A stretch of DNA of 64,000 bases from Flavobacterium cauense R2A-7 (lineage in GTDB: Bacteria; Bacteroidota; Bacteroidia; Flavobacteriales; Flavobacteriaceae), in NCBI RefSeq assembly GCF_000498475.1, contig NZ_AVBI01000024.1, positions 1-64,000 on the forward strand, in the 5' to 3' direction. Both the position numbers and the translations under genes were made by a program. How positions within the stretch are numbered: the stretch's first letter is position 1; every line of letters begins with the position of its first letter. Below are positions 9,226 to 17,797 of the stretch, one piece after another. The notes below the pieces were generated by a model, which saw nothing but the letters and a program-made list of their open reading frames with translations, was not told where the DNA came from and ran no database searches.

Positions 9226-10542
9226 ATGAGATTAATTTTTTTAGTCTTTTTTCTATTATTGGGCCTTACAAATTATGGGCAAGTGGGCTTTCAATGGGAG
9301 TCTGATAAAGATAAAATTGAGATTCCGTTTACTTTTGTGGATAACCTCATTATTATTCCGGTTGAAATTAATAATACCAAATTAAATATGTTGTTGGATT
9401 CGGGTTCTGAACCGTCTCTTATTTTCAGTTTCCCCGAAAACGATACGATCCAACTTTACAATACCAAAAAAATAAAAATTTCCGGGCTAGGGAACGAAGA
9501 AATGGCAGAGGGAATTTATTCAGATAAGAATACGGCTAATGTGAGTGGATTTATCAATAGAGGTTTTGATTTGCTGGTTATACTGGATGAAAACTTAAAT
9601 TTTTCTTCCCGAATAGGGATTCCTGTTAACGGCATTTTGGGATATTCTTTTTTTAAAAATAACATTGTGCAAATTGATTATCAGAAAAAAAAGATCACCG
9701 TATATAAAGATCGTAAGATTCTTGAAAAAAGAAAAATAAAGTCTTTTACACCCTTACCAATAAGTGTTGTAAATGACAGGGCTTATCTTAATGTTCGTGC
9801 AAAACTGGACGAGAAGGAACATAACCTGAAATTATTGGTAGATACTGGTTTGGGTGACGGGTTGTGGCTTTTTGAAAATGAAGAGATCAAATCCAATGCT
9901 AATTATTTTGAAGATGTTCTTGGTGAAGGAATAGGAGGAACCGTGTTCGGTAAAAAGTCGCGATTGGATGAGTTGCAGTTTTCGAAATTTAGTTTTAAAT
10001 CACCTTTAGTATGTTATCCGGACACAGCATCCTATAAGCAATTACGCCTGATAAAAAACAGAAACGGTTCTTTGGGTGGAGCCATGCTTAAACGATTTTC
10101 AATGATTATGGATTATAAAGGAGAACAGCTTTATTTGAAAAAAAGTGTGTTTTACGATGATCCGTTTAACTATAACATGAGTGGTATTGAAGTCCAACAT
10201 GGCGGAATCGAGTGGGTGAAAGATGAATTGGTTAGAGATTCCAAGCCGTCAAACTCGCTTAATGCCAATGATTTGGTCTTTGAAAACAGTAATCTAAAAT
10301 ACAAATTCACCCTGAAACCGGTTTATGTAATTGCTTCCATAAGGAAAAATTCACCTGCAGAAACGGCTGGTTTACTCATTGGGGACAAGATTTTAAGAAT
10401 AGACCGGAAAAGCGTCGGTAACCTCACAAAACAAATAATTGACGAATTGCTACAATCAGAAGATGGTAAGACCATAGAAGTCGAAATCGAGCGCAAAGGA
10501 ATTAAAAAGAAAGTTGAGTTTAAACTCAAAAAGTTATTGTAA
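9226..10542 (+). CDS. Secreted retropepsin-like aspartyl protease with PDZ domain
   Basis: The 438-residue protein starts with a signal peptide (about 1-19, ending NYGQ). Two retropepsin-like halves follow, each with an active-site loop: LLDSG (Asp58) and LLVDTG (Asp206). A C-terminal PDZ domain (about 365-438) contains SPAETAGLLIGDKI. This is the arrangement of Bacteroidota 'aspartyl protease family' periplasmic or surface proteins. Having both half-domains in one chain suggests an active site formed within the monomer. The first loop carries DSG instead of DTG, a tolerated variant. The substrate is unknown. It is a single-gene unit ending at a shared terminator. Confidence 0.85.
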   Translation: MRLIFLVFFLLLGLTNYGQVGFQWESDKDKIEIPFTFVDNLIIIPVEINNTKLNMLLDSGSEPSLIFSFPENDTIQLYNTKKIKISGLGNEEMAEGIYSDKNTANVSGFINRGFDLLVILDENLNFSSRIGIPVNGILGYSFFKNNIVQIDYQKKKITVYKDRKILEKRKIKSFTPLPISVVNDRAYLNVRAKLDEKEHNLKLLVDTGLGDGLWLFENEEIKSNANYFEDVLGEGIGGTVFGKKSRLDELQFSKFSFKSPLVCYPDTASYKQLRLIKNRNGSLGGAMLKRFSMIMDYKGEQLYLKKSVFYDDPFNYNMSGIEVQHGGIEWVKDELVRDSKPSNSLNANDLVFENSNLKYKFTLKPVYVIASIRKNSPAETAGLLIGDKILRIDRKSVGNLTKQIIDELLQSEDGKTIEVEIERKGIKKKVEFKLKKLL

Positions 10543-10544
10543 TA

Positions 10545-10577
10545 AAAAAGTCCGCTTTTTAGCGGACTTTTTTTTAT
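10545..10577. terminator. Bidirectional terminator
   Basis: The stem AAGTCCGCT/AGCGGACTT is flanked by A-rich and T-rich tracts on opposite sides. It can therefore end both the protease gene (plus) and the DUF1573 gene (minus). Confidence 0.88.
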
Positions 10578-10589
10578 CTGTAAAGTTGG

Positions 10590-11024
10590 TTACGATTGCG
10601 GACCTACTTTTTCTTTTTGAAGCACATTTTTCTCTTCCTTCACAATTACTTCACCTTTAATACGTAAAGCAACTTTTCCTCCTTCATAATTTACCGCATT
10701 GGATTCTACAGTAATCGTTTTCGAAATTCTTCCGGGATTCATATTGTATTTTACCTCAATTTTTCCTGTTTTTCCTGGCATAATTGGTTCCGTTGGTTTT
10801 GTAGGAACGGTACATCCGCAGGTTGACTGTACATGAGTGATAATCAAAGGCGCATCACCGGTATTGGTGAACTCAAAAGTTCTTACTCCATTGTCGGCAT
10901 CTTTAGAAACAGTTCCATAATCAATAGTGTTGTCTTTTGCTTTAAATTCAATTTTTGGTCCTTTTTGAGCATATGATGCAACGCTAAATGCTAAAATTGC
11001 AACTAATCCTAATAATTTTTTCAT
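10590..11024 (-). CDS. DUF1573 secreted protein
   Basis: The 144-residue protein has a signal peptide (MKKLLGLVAILAFSVASYAQ) and one DUF1573 domain, an immunoglobulin-like fold. Typical marks are the TCGCTVP motif (Cys69, Cys71) and a GKIEVKYN stretch. DUF1573 proteins are very common exported proteins of Bacteroidota with no settled biochemical role. The CxC pair could form a disulfide or bind metal. It is monocistronic and uses the shared terminator at 10545-10577. Confidence 0.85.
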   Translation of the reverse strand: MKKLLGLVAILAFSVASYAQKGPKIEFKAKDNTIDYGTVSKDADNGVRTFEFTNTGDAPLIITHVQSTCGCTVPTKPTEPIMPGKTGKIEVKYNMNPGRISKTITVESNAVNYEGGKVALRIKGEVIVKEEKNVLQKEKVGPQS

Positions 11025-11116
11025 CTTTTTAAGTTTTAATAGTTATCGTAAAATTACATTGTTTTAATAAACGAACAAATAATTTAACGCTCTTTTTTTA
11101 TTTGCTCAGTTATAGC

Positions 11117-11124
11117 TATTTTTG
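11117..11124 (+). promoter_or_regulatory. -7 promoter box upstream of valS
   Basis: TATTTTTG fits TAnnTTTG. If used, the valS leader would be about 235 bases and would contain structured element copy B in antisense orientation. Confidence 0.4.
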
Positions 11125-11194
11125 CAGATATAATTACAAAAAGCGTACCAAAGTTTTTGGAGCGAAAGTTTCGGGCTTTTCCGTAAACCATTTT

Positions 11195-11266
11195 CCCGCT
11201 GTACGTTACATCTTTTATTTCGTTAAAAGTAACGAAATAAAAGGATTTCCACTGCCATCGGGGCTA
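11195..11266 (-). repeat. Interspersed structured element, copy B
   Basis: Read on the minus strand it runs from TAGCCCCGATGGCAGTGG to CGTACAGCGGG. The central hairpin is a perfect 14-bp stem (11212-11225 with 11230-11243) with a 4-base loop. A conserved downstream tail extends to a GCTCC at about 11159. It lies in the valS leader, opposite in direction to valS. Confidence 0.75.
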
Positions 11267-11363
11267 TTAAGGAAACCATTTGTCTTTTTGTAAGCATAGT
11301 AAGAAAAAGTATTGCGGTACAACACGATTGAATCCGTATAACCAAATAACCGAAGAAACGAAT

Positions 11364-13994
11364 ATGACAATTCCGGCGCAATTTGAAGCGAAAGCAGCAG
11401 AACAGAAATGGTACGACTACTGGATGAAAAACAACTATTTTCATTCAAAACCCGACCACAGAACCCCATATACCATTGTAATCCCGCCACCTAACGTAAC
11501 CGGAGTCTTGCATATGGGACACATGCTGAACAACACCATTCAGGATGTATTAATCCGTCGCGCCCGCTTAAAAGGCTTCAACGCCTGCTGGGTTCCGGGA
11601 ACGGATCATGCCTCCATTGCGACAGAAGCAAAAGTGGTTGCCAAATTAAAAGCAGAAGGCATCAATAAAAATGATTTGTCTCGCGAAGAATTTCTAAAAC
11701 ACGCTTGGGAGTGGACTGACAAATACGGTGGCACCATTTTAGAACAATTGAAACAATTGGGCTGTTCTTGCGATTGGGACCGAACTAAATTTACCATGGA
11801 TCCGGACATGTCGGCATCCGTAATCCGTTCATTCGTAGATTTATACAACAAAGGATTGATTTACCGCGGGTACCGAATGGTAAACTGGGATCCGGAAGCC
11901 AAAACAACACTTTCCGACGAAGAAGTAATTTTCGAAGAAAGACAAGGGAAATTATATTTCATCAACTATAAAATTGAAGGATCAGAAGAATTTTTAACGG
12001 TGGCAACTACACGTCCGGAAACCATTTTCGGGGATACTGCTATCTGTATTAACCCTAATGACGAGCGTTTCACTCATCTGAAAGGTAAAAAAGCCATCGT
12101 TCCGATTTGCGGCAGAGTAGTTCCGATTATCGAAGACGAATATGTAGATGTAGAATTCGGAACCGGATGTTTAAAAGTAACTCCGGCACACGATATGAAC
12201 GATAAAGAATTGGGTAACAAGCACAATTTGGAAATCATCGATATTTTCAATGAAGATGCAACGTTAAATTCTTTCGGATTGCATTATGCCGGAAAAGACC
12301 GTTTTGTAGTTCGTGAAGAAATTGCCAAAGAACTGGAAACTATCGGCGCTTTAGCAAAAACGGAAACCCATTTAAATAAAGTAGGAACTTCCGAAAGAAC
12401 CAAAGCCGTAATCGAACCAAGATTATCAGATCAATGGTTTTTAAAAATGGAAGATTTGGTTAAACCGGCCATTAAAGCTGTTTTGGAAACGGAAGAAGTA
12501 AAATTATATCCATCACGATTTAATAATACTTACCGCCACTGGATGGAAAACATCCGCGACTGGAACATTTCCCGTCAGTTATGGTGGGGGCAACAAATTC
12601 CGGCGTATTTCTATGGCGAAGGAAAAGAGGATTTCGTTGTGGCGGAAACGCCTGCTGAAGCGTTGGAATTGGCAAAACAAAAAACAGGAAATGCTTCGTT
12701 GCAATTGGCCGATTTAAAACAAGATGCCGATGCTTTAGATACTTGGTTCTCTTCATGGTTATGGCCAATGGCTGTTTTTGGTGGCATCATGGATCCTGAA
12801 AATGAAGATTTCAAATACTATTACCCGACTAATGATTTGGTAACGGGTCCGGATATTTTATTCTTCTGGGTAGCCCGTATGATTATCGCAGGTTACGAAT
12901 ATGCCGGTGAAAAACCATTCAGTAATGTATATTTAACAGGTTTGGTACGTGACAAACAAGGACGTAAAATGTCAAAATCACTTGGAAATTCTCCGGAACC
13001 ACTTGGTTTAATCGAGAAATTTGGTGCCGATGGTGTTCGTTGTGGATTGTTGTTAAGTGCTTCGGCAGGAAACGATATTTTGTTCGATGAAGAATTATGC
13101 AACCAAGGTAAAGGTTTCGCCAATAAAATCTGGAACGCGTTTCGATTGATAAAAGGGTGGGAGGTAGCCGATATCGCACAACCGGAATCTTCAAAAGTAG
13201 CCATCGAATGGTATGAAGCGAAATTGCAGAGAACTTTAGCCGAAATCGAAGACAACTTCGAGAAATACAGAATTTCCGATGCGTTAATGGCAACATATAA
13301 ATTGGTTTGGGACGATTTCTGTTCCTGGTTCCTGGAAATGATTAAACCGGGTTACCAACAGCCAATCGATCGTGCGACTTTCGACAAAGCGATTGAAATG
13401 TTGGAAACTAATTTGAAATTATTGCATCCGTTCATGCCGTTCTTAACGGAAGAAATCTGGCACCACATCGCCGAAAGAACTCCAGAACAGGCGTTAATCG
13501 TGGCGGAATGGCCAAAAGCGAAATCGTATAATGAAGCTTTAATTGCCGATTTCGATTTTGCTACGGAGGTGATTTCAGGAATTCGTACCATCAGAAAAGA
13601 CAAAAACATTCCGTTCAAGGATACCATTGAGTTGAAAGTGGTGAACAATGAAAAAGCGTCAACTCATTTCGATTCGGTAATTACCAAATTAGGAAACATC
13701 ACTTCATTGGAGTACGTTTCTGAAAAAGTTGACGGAGCATTGTCGTACCGTGTGAAATCCAACGAATACTTTATTCCGATTACCGGAAATATTGATATCG
13801 ATGCTGAAATTGCGAAGTTAACCGAAGAGTTGAATTACAACAAAGGTTTCCTGAAATCGGTACAGGCGAAATTATCCAACGAGAAATTTGTAGCCGGAGC
13901 TCCGGAGAAAGTAATCGAAATGGAACGTAAGAAAGAAGCGGATGCTTTAGCAAAAATAGCTACAATAGAGCAGAGCTTAATGAGTTTGAAATAA
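11364..13994 (+). CDS. valS: Valyl-tRNA synthetase
   Basis: Charges tRNA-Val with valine. It is a class I synthetase of 876 residues, normal for ValS. Signature motifs: the HIGH-type HMGH at 50-53 within [18 protein letters not shown] at 535-539, a CP1 editing domain between them ([10 protein letters not shown]), an anticodon-binding domain, and the C-terminal coiled-coil arm typical of ValS (about 810-876). The start [20 protein letters not shown] at 11364 fits the family. The frame can be extended back to 11280, but that extension reads into and alongside element copy B and has no family support. Confidence 0.97.
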   Translation: MTIPAQFEAKAAEQKWYDYWMKNNYFHSKPDHRTPYTIVIPPPNVTGVLHMGHMLNNTIQDVLIRRARLKGFNACWVPGTDHASIATEAKVVAKLKAEGINKNDLSREEFLKHAWEWTDKYGGTILEQLKQLGCSCDWDRTKFTMDPDMSASVIRSFVDLYNKGLIYRGYRMVNWDPEAKTTLSDEEVIFEERQGKLYFINYKIEGSEEFLTVATTRPETIFGDTAICINPNDERFTHLKGKKAIVPICGRVVPIIEDEYVDVEFGTGCLKVTPAHDMNDKELGNKHNLEIIDIFNEDATLNSFGLHYAGKDRFVVREEIAKELETIGALAKTETHLNKVGTSERTKAVIEPRLSDQWFLKMEDLVKPAIKAVLETEEVKLYPSRFNNTYRHWMENIRDWNISRQLWWGQQIPAYFYGEGKEDFVVAETPAEALELAKQKTGNASLQLADLKQDADALDTWFSSWLWPMAVFGGIMDPENEDFKYYYPTNDLVTGPDILFFWVARMIIAGYEYAGEKPFSNVYLTGLVRDKQGRKMSKSLGNSPEPLGLIEKFGADGVRCGLLLSASAGNDILFDEELCNQGKGFANKIWNAFRLIKGWEVADIAQPESSKVAIEWYEAKLQRTLAEIEDNFEKYRISDALMATYKLVWDDFCSWFLEMIKPGYQQPIDRATFDKAIEMLETNLKLLHPFMPFLTEEIWHHIAERTPEQALIVAEWPKAKSYNEALIADFDFATEVISGIRTIRKDKNIPFKDTIELKVVNNEKASTHFDSVITKLGNITSLEYVSEKVDGALSYRVKSNEYFIPITGNIDIDAEIAKLTEELNYNKGFLKSVQAKLSNEKFVAGAPEKVIEMERKKEADALAKIATIEQSLMSLK

Positions 13995-13999
13995 AAAAT

Positions 14000-14029
14000 G
14001 AAAAGCCCCGAATTTCGGGGCTTTTTTAT
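14000..14029. terminator. Bidirectional terminator after valS
   Basis: The stem AAAGCCCCGAA/TTCGGGGCTTT is followed by T on the plus strand and by an AT-rich T tract on the minus strand. It serves valS and the PepSY-like gene. Confidence 0.9.
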
Positions 14030-14042
14030 TGCTGTAAAGTGT

Positions 14043-14489
14043 TTATTTTTTACTGTTTTTTTTCAGTGTTTTGCCTGAAGCGTTTATTATTGCCTCGTAA
14101 ATTTCATTGCCTTTTTTGAGTTTTATTTCGTAAACGATTCCGCTACTTGCTGTTTCGGCTTTTTCAGCTTTCTCAATCTTGTAACCGGCAAATTCTTTTG
14201 CGATGGTTTGGCTTACTTCAATTGGTAATTCCTCCACTTTGATTTCGTTTTTGGTTTTTAACCATTTTCCGGATTTGGCAAACTTAGCGGATTGTTTTGT
14301 TCTGTCTATAAGGAATTCGGCTTCGTACCCACTATTGTTTTCTATTCTCCAACTGGCCTTTGTGGCATCGTGAAATTTGTCTTTAAAGCTTATTAATACC
14401 GCTGTTGGAACTTTGCTTTCTGAAATTTTTTGCGCCGAAACGGTTGTACTAAATAGTATGGTGCTTAACAATAATAGGACTGATTTCAT
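14043..14489 (-). CDS. PepSY-like domain secreted protein
   Basis: The 148-residue exported protein has a signal peptide (1-19, ending TVSAQ). It has one PepSY-like domain: two repeats of the pattern in which a helix such as VPTAVLISFKDKF is followed by strands with W and YE (ASWRIENNSGYEAEF, then YKIEKAEKAE...YEIKLKKGNEIYE). The family is common in the Bacteroidota periplasm and its function is not established. It is the last gene of the probable LUD-to-PepSY operon, 32 bases after the superoxide dismutase gene. Confidence 0.8.
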   Translation of the reverse strand: MKSVLLLLSTILFSTTVSAQKISESKVPTAVLISFKDKFHDATKASWRIENNSGYEAEFLIDRTKQSAKFAKSGKWLKTKNEIKVEELPIEVSQTIAKEFAGYKIEKAEKAETASSGIVYEIKLKKGNEIYEAIINASGKTLKKNSKK

Positions 14490-14521
14490 TTTTATGGTAT
14501 CGTTAAATGTGTTTTATAGGA

Positions 14522-15304
14522 TTATTTTACTACGCGTTTCATAGCGTCAAGATATTTTTTTTCCACGACATTCCAATTCACCACATTGAAGAAGGCCGAA
14601 ATGTATTCCCCGCGTTTGTTTTGGTATTTTAAATAATAAGCATGTTCCCAAACATCTATTGCTAAAATAGGAGTTCCTGAAACAGGCATATCCGGCATTA
14701 ATGGATTGTCTTGATTTTGCGTACTTCCAACAACTAGTTTTCCGGTTTTGTCGACTACCAACCAAGCCCATCCTGAGCCAAAATGTTTGGTGGCTGCATC
14801 TACAAATTGTGCTTTAAAAGTATCGTAATTACCAAAATCGCGATTAATGGCTGCTGCCAGACTGTCTTTTGGTTGTCCGCCCGCTTTGGGCCCCATTACT
14901 TCCCAATATAAATTGTGATTGTAATAACCTCCGGCATTGTTACGAATGGCTAAGTTGTTCGGATCAGATTTTTTTAAAATATCTTCTAAACTCCATTTTT
15001 CTAAATCGGTTCCGGCTAAGGCTTTGTTCAAATTATTGCAATAGCTTAAATGGTGTCGGGAATAGTGTAATTCCATCGTTTTTCCATCGATGTAAGGCTC
15101 TAACGCGTTGTAAGCATACGATAAACCACGCATTTTAAATTTTCCCTTTTCGGCTTTTACATCGGCAGGATTTCCGTAAACGGATTGTGTTTCCTGGGCT
15201 TCCGGTTCCGGTATTTGAATAACTTCTTCAAGATTGTTTTTTTCCCGGCACGCGAATAGCATTAAAAATGTAAAACTGAGTAAGGCTAATTTTTGAATTT
15301 TCAT
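14522..15304 (-). CDS. Superoxide dismutase, Fe/Mn family, predicted lipoprotein
   Basis: Converts superoxide to oxygen and peroxide. The catalytic domain (about 55-260) shows ligand regions YSRHH, NHNLYW and DVWEHAYY. The residues that separate metal types look Mn-like: GG before YYNH, where Fe enzymes have AQ, and Gln in QNQDNPLM. The N-terminus is a lipoprotein signal (LMLFAC, lipidated Cys at about 19), so this enzyme should be anchored in an envelope membrane and not cytoplasmic. At 260 residues it is longer than the usual 200 because of the signal and a linker of about 35 residues. It sits 33 bases after the acyl-CoA-binding protein gene, probably on the same transcript. Confidence 0.92.
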   Translation of the reverse strand: MKIQKLALLSFTFLMLFACREKNNLEEVIQIPEPEAQETQSVYGNPADVKAEKGKFKMRGLSYAYNALEPYIDGKTMELHYSRHHLSYCNNLNKALAGTDLEKWSLEDILKKSDPNNLAIRNNAGGYYNHNLYWEVMGPKAGGQPKDSLAAAINRDFGNYDTFKAQFVDAATKHFGSGWAWLVVDKTGKLVVGSTQNQDNPLMPDMPVSGTPILAIDVWEHAYYLKYQNKRGEYISAFFNVVNWNVVEKKYLDAMKRVVK

Positions 15305-15337
15305 GGTAATTAGTTTAAAATAAAAAACGAAATCTGC

Positions 15338-15619
15338 TTACAAATTTCGTTCTTTCATGAGTCTGTTGATAATCTCGATGTATTGTTTTTTTGCTTCTTC
15401 AGGCGAAATGTGATTCACTTGCATCCAGGCATTTAGCTTGAAAGCACTTCTGAGGTTTTGTGATTCCTGCCGGAAATAAAAACTATCAGATTCATTAGCG
15501 GTAGCCTGTTTGTAAAGACCATACAAAATCAACTGCAAATCTATCGGTACGGAAGATTGCGGAATCAATTGCGCATTTTCAAACGCTTCCTCAAATAATG
15601 TATCTAAATCTTTCTCCAT
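15338..15619 (-). CDS. Acyl-CoA-binding protein
   Basis: A 93-residue cytoplasmic four-helix protein that binds medium and long acyl-CoA esters. Family marks are YGLYKQAT in helix 2, the AFKLNAWMQ stretch (equivalent of KWDAWN) and the SPEEAKKQYI helix 4. It starts 2 bases after the psd stop codon, inside the phospholipid gene cluster, so it is likely co-transcribed and may buffer acyl-CoA for lipid metabolism. Confidence 0.88.
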   Translation of the reverse strand: MEKDLDTLFEEAFENAQLIPQSSVPIDLQLILYGLYKQATANESDSFYFRQESQNLRSAFKLNAWMQVNHISPEEAKKQYIEIINRLMKERNL

Positions 15620-15621
15620 TG

Positions 15622-16281
15622 TTATTTAATAGCAATGATAGTTTTTCCGCCAACGGCTTTTTCGTTAAGTTTTACGTTAACTTGGGTACCTAAAGGTAAG
15701 TATAAATCTACTCTCGAACCAAATTTAATGAAACCGGCATCAGTTCCCTGTACGACCTGCATTCCTTCTTGTGCATAGTTTACAATACGACGCGCCAAGG
15801 CTCCTGCAATTTGTCGGTACAAAATTTCCCCAAAAACGCGGTTTTCTACAACTACTGTAGTTCTTTCGTTTTCCTCACTGGCTTTTGGATGCCAGGCCAC
15901 TAAATATTTTCCAGGATGGTATTTGCTGAATTTTACCAATCCGTTTACCGCATAACGGGTAACGTGAACGTTAATGGGAGACATGAAAATGGAAACCATT
16001 AAACGTTTGTCTTTGAAATATTCCGGTTCAAAAACTTCTTCAATTACTACTACTTTTCCGTCAACGGGAGCAATAATATGATTGTCATTTATGGCTACCA
16101 CACGTTTTGGATTTCTGAAAAACTGCAAAACCATGATTAGCATGAATAATGCAAGAATCTGAACTGCTTTTTGAAGCCAGAAAATCGGTAGGAACGCATC
16201 TGCCAAAAATACAACCGCAACTACGGCTATTGTTGTTCCTAAAATAATTTTAGCGCCCTCTTTATGAAATTGTATGAACAT
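15622..16281 (-). CDS. psd: Phosphatidylserine decarboxylase (Psd family)
   Basis: Makes phosphatidylethanolamine by decarboxylating phosphatidylserine, using a pyruvoyl group formed by self-cleavage. At 219 residues it belongs to the short Psd form. It has an N-terminal hydrophobic region (about 10-55), the APVDGKV motif (71-77), SPINVHVTRY (101-110) and the self-cleavage triplet FGS (187-189). The ATG overlaps the end of cdsA by 20 bases, which suggests translational coupling. Confidence 0.94.
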   Translation of the reverse strand: MFIQFHKEGAKIILGTTIAVVAVVFLADAFLPIFWLQKAVQILALFMLIMVLQFFRNPKRVVAINDNHIIAPVDGKVVVIEEVFEPEYFKDKRLMVSIFMSPINVHVTRYAVNGLVKFSKYHPGKYLVAWHPKASEENERTTVVVENRVFGEILYRQIAGALARRIVNYAQEGMQVVQGTDAGFIKFGSRVDLYLPLGTQVNVKLNEKAVGGKTIIAIK

Positions 16282-17080
16282 AATTTAAGATTTGATAAAA
16301 CAAATAAAGAAATGGTATTGCAAATATAACACTATCTAAGCGATCTAAGATGCCTCCGTGTCCCGGCATGATTTTTCCGCTGTCTTTTACGCCGGCGGAA
16401 CGTTTGAATTTGGATTCGATTAAATCACCGATAGTACCGAAGAACCCCACGATTAAACCGGTGCAAATCCAAACTATTGGCGAAAAGAAAGTAAAATACA
16501 TGCTTAACAAATAGCTTCCAATCATGGTGAACACTAATCCTCCAATGAAGCCCTCAATAGTTTTTTTAGGGGAAATGCGTTCAAAAAGTTTATGTTTTCC
16601 AATGGATTTCCCAACTATATAAGCAAAAGTATCATTAACCCAAATCAGAATGAAAATCCCGATGATTATTTTCGGATTGAAATGTGCTCCGATGTTTGGG
16701 ATTTTCATCAGTAAAACAAATGGTAAGATAATATAGCCGAATAGTGTAACGTATTTCGATTGTTGATCCGATTTTGGTTTGATTTTCTCACTGAACAAAT
16801 CGACAATCAGATTTACTGAAACAAAAAGTGCTGCAAGATTCAGTAAAATATCGGTTGAAAATCGGTTTCCGTTGAAAAAAACAAAAATAATATAGCTTCC
16901 CAAAGCGAGTAGAATAGGAAGGTTTTGTTTCAGATGAATCAATTTACAGAATTCGGAAACTGTAATTAGCATGAATAGCCCAAAAAGCAGCGAAAAACTG
17001 TATTCGGAATATAAGGTTGCTGAAACAAGTAGCAAAATATAAAGTAACCCGGAAAGGGTTCTTGTTACACTTTCATGCAT
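16262..17080 (-). CDS. cdsA: Phosphatidate cytidylyltransferase
   Basis: Makes CDP-diacylglycerol from phosphatidate and CTP at the inner membrane, the branch point for phosphatidylserine and phosphatidylglycerol. It has 272 residues, about eight predicted membrane segments and the C-terminal CDP-DAG synthase signature (about 228-250: SAGVKDSGKI then MPGHGGILDRLDS). It starts one base after the LUD gene and overlaps psd, so these three are one transcription unit. Confidence 0.95.
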   Translation of the reverse strand: MHESVTRTLSGLLYILLLVSATLYSEYSFSLLFGLFMLITVSEFCKLIHLKQNLPILLALGSYIIFVFFNGNRFSTDILLNLAALFVSVNLIVDLFSEKIKPKSDQQSKYVTLFGYIILPFVLLMKIPNIGAHFNPKIIIGIFILIWVNDTFAYIVGKSIGKHKLFERISPKKTIEGFIGGLVFTMIGSYLLSMYFTFFSPIVWICTGLIVGFFGTIGDLIESKFKRSAGVKDSGKIMPGHGGILDRLDSVIFAIPFLYLFYQILNYVHTIS

Positions 17081-17081
17081 A

Positions 17082-17684
17082 CTATAAGTCTTCTAAAAGA
17101 AGCAAATATAAGTTTTTAGGACAACTACCATATTGTAAAAAGTCTTCTTCTTTTGCTTTTTCAAAATATTTAAAAGTAGTGATATTGGTAGGGTATTCTT
17201 TGTCGTAGCGTTTTTTGATTTCTCGCAAACCATCACTTTTGTTTCCAATGATTTGGCTAGTAGTGGCAAGAATTACGATATGCGAAGGTAAGTCGTTTGG
17301 TTTGAACTGTCTGATCTGATTGGAAGAAAATAAAATGGAACCTTCATCGGCAATCAGATTTTCGCAGGAAGCCAATAAAAAGATTGGATTTTTCGGATTT
17401 GTGTAATTTAATTTATTTTCATCCAACAGACTAAAAAGTTTTGGTTCCATGCACATGGCCTCTTTCTCAAACCAGTCGTTTTCTTCCAATATACTTTCAA
17501 AATTATCATGGACTTCGTTTAAGTTTTCACAATACAAAAACTTACCTCCATTTTTTTTGAAGTTAAAAGTAAAAAGTTCGTCTATGGGCATTTGGGGCTC
17601 CGGATGATAAGGGCTTAATTCGCCTTCTTTATCGTCATGAGAACCTTCTGAAGCGGCACCAAAAAATTTTCTGAAAAGATTCAT
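17082..17684 (-). CDS. LUD-domain protein (LutC/YkgG-like)
   Basis: A 200-residue protein with one LUD domain, the fold shared by LutB and LutC of lactate utilisation. Supporting stretches are LLASCENLIADEGSILFSSN (about 101-120) and IVILATTSQIIG. In Bacteroidota a stand-alone LUD protein commonly sits between ftsH and cdsA, as here, away from lactate genes, so a lactate role should not be assumed. The N-terminal 30 residues are acidic and polar. It has its own candidate promoter at 17725-17732. Confidence 0.75.
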   Translation of the reverse strand: MNLFRKFFGAASEGSHDDKEGELSPYHPEPQMPIDELFTFNFKKNGGKFLYCENLNEVHDNFESILEENDWFEKEAMCMEPKLFSLLDENKLNYTNPKNPIFLLASCENLIADEGSILFSSNQIRQFKPNDLPSHIVILATTSQIIGNKSDGLREIKKRYDKEYPTNITTFKYFEKAKEEDFLQYGSCPKNLYLLLLEDL

Positions 17685-17724
17685 AAATTATATAAAATCT
17701 CGAAATTTTGCGTTTGAAAACACT

Positions 17725-17732
17725 CAAAGATA
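17725..17732 (-). promoter_or_regulatory. -7 promoter box for the LUD-cdsA-psd operon
   Basis: On the minus strand this reads TATCTTTG, a full match to TAnnTTTG, 40 bases upstream of the LUD start codon. It lies just after the hairpin that ends ftsH, so the lipid genes can be transcribed independently. Confidence 0.6.
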
Positions 17733-17778
17733 AAAAAATCTTAATTCAATCATACAATTGAGTTAAGATTTTTCTAAA
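17733..17778 (-). terminator. Intrinsic terminator downstream of ftsH
   Basis: A 16-bp stem (AAAAATCTTAATTCAA with TTGAGTTAAGATTTTT, one wobble) has a T tract on the minus strand. It separates rsfS-ftsH from the lipid operon. Confidence 0.75.
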
Positions 17779-17797
17779 TTTTTATTAAAATAAAGTA

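Noticed and set aside
11102-11293. 63-residue frame upstream of valS
   Set aside because: It translates the antisense strand of structured element copy B and resembles the false N-terminal extension of the sirtuin gene.
12893-13648. Minus-strand frames of 98-125 residues opposite valS
   Set aside because: Shadows of the synthetase coding sequence with no recognisable domain.
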